A stretch of DNA of 64,000 nucleotides from Talinum fruticosum (Eukaryota; Streptophyta; Magnoliopsida; Caryophyllales; Talinaceae), in the NCBI GenBank assembly GCA_021018815.1, contig JAITYX010000008.1, forward strand, positions 372,001 to 436,000, in the 5' to 3' direction. Positions 35,734-45,792 of this stretch are shown piece by piece. How positions within the stretch are numbered: position 1 is the first letter of the stretch; every line of letters begins with the position of its first letter. The notes under the pieces were generated by a model that had not been told where the DNA came from, searched no databases, and saw nothing but the letters and a program-made list of their open reading frames with translations. Position numbers and translations under genes: made by a program.

Positions 35734-38065
35734 TTACACTCTTGGGTTTGCGACTTTCTGTCGCCTAGTTTTGCATTTTGTGCCGATAAATACTGCATAC
35801 AGGATGACCACAATAAACAAACAACACACGATAGCAGCAATCACAATCCCTGAGTTCACAATATCGGAGCCAACACCACCACTAGCGTCACCTTGGCAGG
35901 ATGCCAAATTACCAACATTCTTATCTTGGATCTTTCCTAATTGGCCATTGTCGATCAACTTTAAGATTGCATCTGATATTGGTTGTACCACAGGAGACCC
36001 TCTTTGAAATGCCTGCATTCATCAAGCAAAGAGTTGTTAATTAAGGCAAAAGGACAAAGAATAAACTCAGCAAATAGTAATTTGATATGGGTTAAATTTT
36101 TCAGTTGTCATGTCATAGTTAAAATTATCACAAATGGGTTAATTATCTCTGCTCGAGAGGGGAGGAAAAGAGATGTCGAAGTACAAATCCAAATCCAGCA
36201 GCATGAATGTTGAAGTTAGGAACGAGGGCATAGTCATCACAATGTCCGGCCAAGAAAACTTGAAGATAAGGTGTTTCGTGGATGACAGCAGAAACGCCAC
36301 CATTTGCAGTTCCTTTTGACAGCAAATCCTGCATGTCTTGCTCTGTATCAAAGGGCTTTAGTTGATCTTCCGGGAAGCCTAATTCTGTCAAGTAGTCATG
36401 TACAAAGGAATTTCTTGAATAGCCCACTTTATCACCATTTCGAAAGAGCTGGTTGAGGTTTTTGGTAGGAACACTCGCCTTTTCTGCTGTCAGTAATGAA
36501 GTCAAGCTTGCTGTATAACAAGTCGTTAGTAGGAGCAACACCACAAACCATAGGGCCATCATTACCCTTGTATCTCTTATTGCTGTCAATGTTTCTCCTA
36601 CATCAAGCCAATGAAATTAGGTTGAGGGTCAAACCAACTTATAGCTTAATACAAAAATCAATCAGATTGTGTCTTTGCGAGTCTCGAGTTGAATTTGATT
36701 TGGATTTTCAGGGATCGGTTCAGTTTTGCCAGGTCAAGATTCACGTTGATGGATTGGATACTTACTCAATCTCTCATCCTCATTTCTCATGCTTCCAAAT
36801 GCACCTTGCTGTGGTTGTCCACCATTTTTCCTGAAGCAGTCGAGAATGGAAAAGAACAATGCTGTGAAGACAAAAAGAGCCAGTGCTCCAATGAGCAAAC
36901 CCCTAATCAAAGGCATCAAAGATATGCCTGCCTTCTCGGTTGATGATGGCTGACGCAGAGGAACCAACATTGCCACCCCACTATCCGAAAAAGGCATCGT
37001 GAAGTCGACCCATGCCCTCCTCTCTGATCTTATGGTTATATCACCCACTGCACCGTCGTAATCCTGCATACACGCTAGTGTGTGAAGTCGTCATCTCACA
37101 TAAAACATATGGTGAGACATATAGAGGTAGAAATTCACGACTTCTAAAATTTGTCAGGAATGTGACTTCACATTTTTTTGATGACCTTTAGTCATTTGCG
37201 AGCTGTTTGTTGTGATTTGGCGATATTTTTATTCGTCTAACGGTCTGTAATTTAGCTACTTTTTATATCATACTTATTGATATTTATCTTAGGTTTTACG
37301 CATTTAATAATAAAAAACTATTGCAAAAATTAAAGAATATAATCATTAGTGACAAAATCAGATGTAATCGAAGAAAAGTGGAGTCCATGTTATATACACA
37401 AAAGAATACTGCTCTTGTGTAGCGTCGAGAATTACCAAGAATATGTGAGTCTTAGATCAGACTATTTGCTTTAAGAGATGTGATGAGACGAATATTTTAG
37501 GCGTGTTCGGGTGATTTCTATTCTATTGATGGAAGTTTTAAGGTCACTTTAAAATCTTTGAAAAGTCACATGAAAGACTTAATTTGTCTTTTAACACAAG
37601 TTTTGGGGGGCACTCGCATACCGAATTAGTTAGAAGTTACCTTAAAGAAGACAGCTTTGAGCATATCATTGTAGGTGCCATTCATGGTACCATCTGGTTT
37701 AGCAAAGGGGATGAAATCATAGTCAATCGACAGCGAATTCGCCACAGCCTTGAACACATCAATGCAGAAACCATTGAAGTTTTGCTCCCTGTGTCAGGAT
37801 CCTTTTTAATATCTACGAATCCGGTGAAGCCAATCCTTACTGGAACCGCGATTTTCAGCCTTGTTGCAGGGGGTGATGCCGATGCCTGACCCATAACTAT
37901 ACCAACATTTGCAAGCCATGCTAGTATTACTACTGCTACCATGAAGAACAGGATAGAGAACAGGGACAAGTCATCTTGGTTCTTCCTCCTCATCTTATTA
38001 GGGTTGACTTTTGAGAGTTTAACTCCAAATGGGTGCATTAATAGAGAGGTAGAGGGCTTAATCAT
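35734..38065 (-). CDS. Short glutamate receptor-like protein without ATD or pore loop (frameshifted)
   Basis: GLRs are ligand-gated cation channels of plant membranes. Here I read 38065-37641, 37063-36766, 36597-36185 and 36012-35734 (minus strand). Exon 1 gives a signal peptide (FSILFFMVAVVILAWLANVG), then directly the first ligand-binding lobe (RLKIAVPVRIGFTGFV ... NFNGFCIDVFKAVANSL), so the ~400-residue amino-terminal domain is absent. Exon 2 has YDGAVGDITIRSERRAWVDF, SGVAMLVPL and M1 (LMPLIRGLLIGALALFVFT). Exon 3 has M3 (LLLLTTCYTASLTSLLTAE) and lobe 2 (GTANGGVSAVIHETPYL). Exon 4 ends with M4. Between M1 and M3 stands NEDERLRETLTAIRD where other GLRs have the hydrophobic M2 pore loop. One base is missing near 37800 (after DPDTG); with it restored the length is 471 codons and all phases fit. 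A sequence error or a recent null allele are both possible. Confidence 0.72.
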
Positions 38066-39764
38066 TATATATTAATTGAAAATTGGTTGTTAATTATCAC
38101 AGAATATTCTGCTGTCAATTAATTGCAGAAATGACAGGAAAGAAAAGGACAGGACATTCTAGGATCATATATACTAGTAATTCAGTTGACCGTCACCTAA
38201 AAATATATATGTGAAAATCCAAGGACTTTGGATTAGGGTGTTTATTTGGAAAATTCATAGCCTGCCGTAATATGATAGATAATAATTCTAATGACTATTA
38301 ATCAATTTTTAAGTGCAAATTAATTTTTAATGCTTTCTTGTCATTTATTCAACTGGCTTGATTTTGAAACAGATCAAATTAATGCTATATTATTTTCTAC
38401 CGATCAAACGATACTTATGTCATTCATCTTAGACTCATAAGGCAACGAAAAAAAAATCGAAAGCAATTAATAAAGAAAAAATATAGGATTTTGTAATTTT
38501 ATTAGTAAGATAGTGAAGAGTTAATATTTTATAATTTTCTTTATTTTGTGTAATAATGAGAACAAGTTTCCTTATATAATATGGTGTCTGTTTCTTTGTG
38601 TAGAGAATTTTTTTTCCTTCCTTGGAATACAATGTGTAGACGTTCTTTGTGTATGTCTTTTTACCAATGTCTCTATTAGCATATGAAATAAATATAAACA
38701 AAACATCAAATTGGGTACTATTTATAATATAAAATATTAAATTTTCTTGCCTTACCCATCTTCCATTCTTATACAGATTATATGTATAATATTTTTATTT
38801 TTTAAAAATTAATCTCTTATTTTCATGGCCTACTAAAAAAAAAAGATTTTCTTTCCCGTCGATATAAAAGCAATAAATTAATAAATTGGGTTAATAATAT
38901 AAGAAGTGCCCTCTCATACTTTTTCCCCTTCAATATCCCTATCTCATCAGAAGTTGGACCCTTAGTGATACAAGGGGTGGGACCTCTAGTGACAACTTAC
39001 CAATGGGGAAAAACAAGTTTTATTTTGTAAGTAACAGCAACAGCCAATTAGAATTGACTTGGTTCGACAAAAAAAATTAAACTAAATTTTTTTTTGAATT
39101 GACTTTGTAAAGTCTTGGTCTTTCGTCAAAGTGAAATCCTCCATGTAAACAACATTAAAATCTTTTTCACAACCCCAGTTACTCTTATCAATTTCAAACA
39201 CAAATTATATTATGGATCAAAATTTATAAAATTAAATTATTATATATGATATTTTGTTTGATTATTATATGAAATTAAAATAAAAGCAATGATAAATATT
39301 TTTTTCTTTTTCTATCTACTCAATGTCAATTATGCTTTAGATATTATAAATTTATAAAAATTATTACTAGTAAATAATTTAAGTTTATTATCTAGTTGTC
39401 TAAGTGGAAGCGCCTATTATCTTTACGAGACAAATAAAAAATGCGCTAACAGATTAACAAATAAATATAATATTTATCAATGAGGTTCGGTTCTCCATCT
39501 CCTCATATTGCGATTAATTTACACCGGTTTTACACACCATATTTATATTATCTTAATTAATTTTCTTTTTACATTGATTTGTAGAGACAATGAGGACCAA
39601 AAAAATTATCGTTATTTGCTAAAACGAGATTACCAGAACTACTAGCCGACGTGTTTGACACTTCTACCAAAAGGGTTAAATAAAAAGGACAAAAAAACAC
39701 AAAAACAAAGCCTTTAGAAAAACACAGCTCTTGGGAGGATCTTCTTCTTCTTCCCATTCCCAAA
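38066..39764. other. AT-rich spacer, GLR-C and KCR promoters
   Basis: I find no gene. The left part should hold the GLR-C promoter (reading left) and the right end the promoter of the KCR-like copy (reading right). Confidence 0.45.
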
Positions 39765-41449
39765 ATGGCACAAGAGCCTCCAATATTTTGGCAAAACCGC
39801 TTTGTGCTGGCAGTCTGCACCATAGGCTTTCTCTCTCTCCAAAACCCTGCTCAAATTCCTGAAATGGGTTTGGTCCATTTTCCTAAGACCGCCGAAGAAG
39901 TTGACCAGCTATGGCTCATGGGCTCTGATCACTGGCTGCACAGATGGGATCGGCAAAGCTCTGGCCTTTGAGCTCGCCTCGAAAGGGCTGAACTTGGTCT
40001 TGGTTGGAAGAAACCCCCACAAACTCCGATCCACTTCAAATGAGATAAGGGGAAAGTTTGGGAAGCAAACCCAGATCAAGATTTTGGTCATTGACTTTGA
40101 GAAAGTTGGCGGGGAGGAGATTGAAGCGAAGATTAGGAGAGAGATTGAAGGTTTGGATGTTGGGGTGTTGGTCAATAATGTGGGGTTGGCTGTACAGGGT
40201 GCGAGGTTCTTTCATGAGGTTGATTTGGGAGGGATTGAGAGCTTGATGAATGTGAATATGGGCAGTGTTACTTGGGTCACTAAGGCTGTTCTTCCTGGGA
40301 TGTTGATGAAGAAAAAGGGTGCCATTGTTAATGTGGGTTCTGGCTCTAGTGTTGCTCTACCTTCCTACCCTCTTTTCACCATTTATGCTGCTACTAAAGC
40401 GTAAGTCTCTCTCCCTCCCTCCCTCCCTCCCTCCCTCTCTCAGTTATTCCTTTTACACCAAATTGGAAATTCATGCGAGATTGCTGTGTGGTTAGTGAGT
40501 AAATTAGTTTTGAGGAGTCCTTTATTGGGTGTTTGACTTCTTTTCCAGATTCAGAATCATTGAGATCTTGGATTATGCAAGGCTAAACACAGTAGTATGT
40601 CTTGTTAGATTTGGGTATGGCCTTCAATACTTGTGCGGTTAGTAGAATACAAGTCTTTTTGGGTTGTCATTTTCCTTCTGGGGTTGAATACAATCTCACT
40701 TTTGGGTGGTGGGATGGTCTCAAAGAGATACAGGAAAAATATTGTTAAGTCGCACAAACAGGATCACACCGCTAAAAAACTGCAATTCTTACGTAGACTG
40801 TCTCACTTGAGAATTAGTTATTTAGTCCATCTCTAATTTCAAAAAAGGAGCATGTCTTGGCTCAAACACACCCAAGAAAACTCAGAAATGAGGAAAAGTG
40901 GTAAGTTGTTCAATATACAATTAGTCTGTATCAAGTCAGCAGCTTGTTAGACTGTTTCAAAATACAAATTCAGAAACTATCGATTAACCTCAGCTAATAT
41001 ATTTCAGATATCTTGCCATGTTCTCAAGAAGCTTAAGTGTGGAATACCAACAGTATGGAATTGATATTCAATGCCAGGTGACATATAAATCCTGCCTTTT
41101 TGTTCTGGCACTTCTTTTCCTTGGTTCAGTCCATCCTGTTCGTGAGCAATGTCCAAATGGTAATGTTGGGTCTTTTACAGGTGCCAATGCTTGTAGCAAC
41201 GAAGATGGCATCCATAAAAAGACATCCTTCTTTGTTCCGTCCCCAAAAGAGTTCAGCAAAGCGTGTGTAAGATGGATCGGTTATGATATCCTCTGTGTTC
41301 CTTACTGGACTCATGCTTTGGAATGCTTTCTGGTTAATTCAATGCCTGATTCTCTTGTGAATTCGATAATTCTTCGCAAGTTTCTTAACTTGCGGAAGAA
41401 AACACTTCAAAAGGAGTCGATAAAATCTTCCCTCAAGCAGAAAATCTAG
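39765..41449 (+). pseudogene. Very-long-chain 3-ketoacyl-CoA reductase-like copy 1, frameshifted
   Basis: This is a diverged tandem copy of the KCR gene next door, closest in style to KCR2-like proteins. Exons are 39765-40400, 41008-41077 and 41181-41449. It has SDR motifs YGSWALITGCTDGIGKA (NADPH site), NNVG, GSGSS and YAATKA. It also has a C-terminal part with SFFVPSPKEF and GYDILCVPYWTHALE. The start MAQEPPIFWQNRFVLAV is in a different frame from SKTLLKFLKW and all that follows: a CT run at 39830-39840 seems one CT unit short. A second one-base loss lies in exon 3 just after MASIKR (about 41222). Two unrelated breaks make decay more likely than sequence error. A CT/CCCT-rich tract directly follows the first donor. 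Confidence 0.72.
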
Positions 41450-42358
41450 CTTCAGTTTATTGGTTTTCATTGCGAAATATTCTTTTTACCTTGTATTTGA
41501 TTATAGCGACCCATTAACCAAACTGGTTTGGTATGCTTGACTGAAAGTGAGCCAGTTTAAAATGTATTGATTTCTACAAAGAGTTGCTCATATTCCCAAC
41601 ATTTCTCTTAAGATCGATATTGCTCAATGTTATTAGGATATCTGTCACGCTATTCACTATAATATACTCACAAGTTCACAACTATCCACACTCGCGTTAA
41701 CTGAGTTTTGAACAGCAGTACTCGAATTCAATTAAACAATATTTTTACTGCCTGAAGAGACGTTATAATTGCTTCTTCGTTTTGGGACTTATCTCCACTA
41801 TGAAAACTTATTTATAAGAGGGTTATCTACAATATTCCTAAAAGATACAAATTCATTATATAATTGGACTGACCCTGATATTGGAGGCGAAACTCTCCCT
41901 TCTGCACTTCTCTTTATGAGTTGCAATCTATAATCTTCATATCAACAATTTTAACAAAAAAGGGACCTGCCTTATTATAATTATCAAAAAAATAAAAAAT
42001 AAAAAACTGCCTCTATGTAGTTCATGAATAAACTTGCAAGATGTCATGATATTGTCCACGGAAGTTAGGAATTGTGGGGATTACGGTTCAACTGTGCTTG
42101 TAGCTCATCTACTTCAACGACCACATCGATACACAAACGAATTTATTGCTCATCTGCCGCCTCGCGCAAATTCCCTCCTCCAATTCAATGCGCTCTCTCT
42201 CTCTCTGTCTCTCATTCTGCTAAATACCTCGCAGTAGTTAACAAACTCCAACCACTTCAATCTCTTTTCCTTTATTTAACTCTCTACTCTCTCCCTCTGT
42301 ACTCCATCTCTCGGACCCCTCTTCCCCCTTCTTCCTCCCCGAGATCCACAGCTTCAGC

Positions 42359-42419
<61 letters not shown>

Positions 42420-42427
42420 CTAGCGCT
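41450..42427. other. Intergenic region and KCR 5' leader
   Basis: The first ~500 bases are probable 3' UTR and spacer. From about 42150 the DNA becomes pyrimidine-rich, ending in a long GA tract just before the KCR start codon. This is a plausible core promoter and leader. Confidence 0.45.
42363..42417 (+). repeat. (GA)n tract in the KCR 5' leader
   Basis: About 27 GA units end 11 bases before the start codon. Such GA/CT tracts are common in plant leaders and can bind BBR/BPC proteins; here it is likely to be length-variable. Confidence 0.8.
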
Positions 42428-44896
42428 ATGATTCTCAGTTTCTTAGACATCCTCAAGACCCAGCCCACATGGGTTCTAATCCTCTTCGCATTTGGTTCGC
42501 TCACTGTTCTGAAGACCCTTTTGAGTGTTCTCAAATGGGTTTACATCAATTTCCTGAGACCTGCAAAGAATCTCAAGAAATACGGGTCATGGGCAGTGGT
42601 TACTGGTCCAACTGATGGTATTGGTAAAGCTTTCGCCTTTCAATTAGCTCGTAAAGGGCTTCACCTGGTCTTGGTGGGTCGGAACCCGGATAAATTGAAG
42701 GATGTTTCGGATTCAATCCGGGCCAAACACGGGAATACCCAGATCAAGAATGTTGTGGTTGATTTTTCTGGGGATTTAGATGAGGGTGTTGACAGGATTA
42801 AGGAGGCAATCGAGGGTTTAGATGTGGGGGTTTTGATCAATAATGTTGGTGTTTCATACCCTTATGCTAGGTATTTCCATGAGGTGGATGAGCAATTGCT
42901 GAATAATCTGATTAAGGTTAATGTTGAGGGGACTACCAAAGTTACTCATGCTGTTTTGCCTGTGATGATCAAGAAGAAGAAAGGTGCCATTGTCAATATT
43001 GGTTCTGGTGCTGCTATTGTGATCCCATCTGACCCTCTTTATGCTGTCTATGCTGCCACTAAAGCGTAAGCCTTTTTGCAAAATGACCCTTTGTTACTTT
43101 GCTTGTTTCATGAAATCCTAGTCAGTAAATGGCTTTAGAATCACACAGGTCAATAGAAGTAGCCACTCTATAATTGTAGTAGTGAGGTCATAAATATATG
43201 ACTCTCCTATACCTTGCCCTTTTGGGATGGTACTAATGTGGAGTGTATTCTTTCAGGTATATTGATTTCTGACATTCGTTTTTCTTGGTTGGTTATTTCA
43301 GGTATATTGATCAATTTTCAAGGTGTCTCTATGTTGAGTACAAAAACATGGGGATTGATGTCCAGTGCCAGGTACTAGTCTTTCATTTATCTTCTGATTG
43401 TCTGAAGCTGATTTTTTGTTGTATGAGTTCAGAGTTAGTTGTGGTATTGTTGGTATTGATGAATTGATTAAGTGATTGACTAGAAAGTAAGAGTTAAATA
43501 CAACTATTTCATGGTTTGATCAATTGTTTATTTGTTCATTTCCATTCAAGTAATCTGACAGATGAGTTCTTGCTGCATTATTTTACTTGAGTGTAAAACT
43601 ATATTCACCTGAGAGATGTTCGATGTTCATGAATAACATGAAGCAATCTTGATGACATAAAATTGTTAATGGAAATCATGTGGAATTTGTTGAGTAGTGC
43701 CATTGAGCACCCATGTTTTAAGTTTGTTTTTGTAGCCTCCCTTTTTGTCGATTTTGCCTAGGATTTTTCTGGCTTACGTATCCTGTGAAATCTTGCGTGG
43801 GGGAGGGGGTGCATTTAACCTGTTATGCTTCATAACTTGTGAAGACGGATACCAATAATGAATTTTCTTCTTTGAGGGCTGGATTCTAACTTTGAACTTT
43901 TGAGATTTCTTCATGGCCTCCTTTTCTTTTCATATGAGTTTGAGCCACTCAATCTGACTGGACTCCTTTCCCGTTACTATTTAGAAAAGTCTCCTTTTGT
44001 TGCTTCCCCCTGAATAATGTGAGAATATAGTATCATATGGTACTTCATCTTTTCTTTCTTGCTGCCTGTCTATGGATTCATGGGTAATAGTCTGAACGGT
44101 GTTTAGATCCTAAAATTTTGGCTTTGTTCCTTGCTAGAAGAGAGTAGACTCTTGTAAATTCTGTGACTGATTACTGTAAATGATCAGTGAATCATTTTTC
44201 TCTGAGTTTGAATCTTGAGGAACTGTTGGAAATTATTAACCCTTCAAATACTTTTGGCTTATACATATGAGATAGCTTATGAAACCTTCCATGTTGGATT
44301 GATTCAGAGTATTTGAACAGTTTCCCAGTTCTTTAATTATATGTGCATCTTCGCAGAGTAGTGAACGTGCAATGACCTGTATTACTTGGGCTTGGCCACA
44401 AGTTGTAAGTGTTGAACACCTGATTGTGCCCAAGTGTCAACTCAACCGTTTTCTAGAAAATTGTGAGCAATTTTAGTCAAAAGTGAACCATCAGTGATAT
44501 CTATGAAGTGATTCATGACATATTGTTCAATGCTTGGTTTCTAAATGTATGAACTACATCGAGTTTTGCTTCAACAAATCCATGGTGTTCAATGCTTGGT
44601 TTCCAAATGTCAACTAATATCAAAATTACTTCTTGATGTAGGTTCCATTGTATGTAGCAACCAAGATGGCATCAATCAAGAGATCGTCCTTCTTTGTGCC
44701 ATCAACAGATGGATATGCAAGGGCTGGGCTTCGCCACATAGGCTACGAGCCTCGTTGCACCCCTTACTGGCCCCACACTATTCTCTGGGCCCTCGCCCAC
44801 TCCTTGCCTGAGAACCTCGTAGACGCTTGGCGTCTTAGATTTTGCCTTGGAATCCGAAAGAGGGGTCAACTCAAGGACTCTAGGAAGAAGGAATAG
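42428..44896 (+). CDS. KCR1: Very-long-chain 3-ketoacyl-CoA reductase (KCR)
   Basis: KCR does the second step of fatty-acid elongation in the ER, reducing 3-ketoacyl-CoA with NADPH, and feeds wax, suberin, sphingolipid and seed-oil synthesis. Exons 42428-43065, 43302-43371 and 44642-44896 give 320 aa, as in the family. An N-terminal membrane segment ([18 protein letters not shown] region) precedes [19 protein letters not shown] (cofactor site). NNVG, GSGAA (catalytic Ser) and YAATKA (catalytic Tyr/Lys) follow, the last being split by the first intron at K-A. Exon 2 reads [20 protein letters not shown]; exon 3 starts [20 protein letters not shown]. The tail ends in a basic RKKE, reminiscent of lysine-based ER retention. 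All frames are open, so this is the functional member of the tandem pair. Confidence 0.93.
43251..43312 (+). repeat. 46-bp duplication of a KCR splice acceptor
   Basis: TTTCAGGTATATTGAT occurs at 43251-43266 and again at 43297-43312. Using the first acceptor would reach a TGA after five codons, while the second gives the normal exon. The first copy is therefore a decoy. Confidence 0.8.
44523..44610. repeat. Direct repeat near the last KCR acceptor
   Basis: 'tgttcaatgcttggttt' followed by 'aaatgt' occurs at about 44524 and 44585, 61 bases apart, just upstream of the third exon. Confidence 0.65.
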
Positions 44897-45628
44897 AGGA
44901 ATACTTCCCTCTTCTACTCACAACTTTGTACTGGCAGAGCGGACTGAGTGAAGGCATTTTGAGCGCCACATTTTATGTCTTTGTACTTTCATTTTGCTTG
45001 ATCCATCTCAGTTATTCTTTTTGTTTCAAGTTGTGTACTAATATGATGTTGCAATGGAATATTTTGTAGACTTTGGTTTGTATCAGTACAGTTGTGAGCA
45101 AATGGAGTTAGGAGCTCACAGAATTTTGATTTGTTGGAATGGTTTATGATTATGTCTATAATAACCTGCAGCATTTTCCAGGACAAACTCTATCTCACTC
45201 TTCCCCACAACCCTAACCCCCCCAAAAAAATTCCGAAAGTATTAGGGTCATGGGAATAGACACCTAAATTGAAGTCAAAACAATTTAATATTTCTTTTTA
45301 AAAATTGAGACACTAAATAAAAGGTAATTTTAAAAATTTTAAATAAAATATAATATATAATAACTTACAGTTATAGACTCGATTCATGGTAGATTTTATA
45401 AGAGAATAATTATCATTAAATCATCTATCAAACTTTGGCTATGTAATTTGAAGTTGAAAAGGGCAAAGAGCTGTAGTTCCAAAGTGGGGAATTTGACCGC
45501 CACAACACGGCGTCGTATTTTTCACCATAAATATCACCTTACAAAAATTCGCCCTGTTTGTTTTGCTTTATGCCGCCATAATAACTTCCTCTCTCTCTCT
45601 CTCTCTCCGAACTGTGAAGGGGAGAACA
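44897..45628. other. KCR 3' flank and promoter of the next gene
   Basis: This spacer holds the likely 3' UTR of KCR, a short AT-rich stretch (45290-45420) and a CT-rich leader (45588-45608) before the next start codon. Confidence 0.5.
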
Positions 45629-45754
45629 ATGGCGAAGCGGAAGGCGGAGGTTGAGGACGAGGGGGAGCAACGGGCAGTCTTCGTCGATACGAGTCTCAAT
45701 ACCCATCTCGTTCTTCTCGTTTCCCCTACTGACACTTTCTCTCTCCTCAAAGGC

Positions 45755-45792
<38 letters not shown>

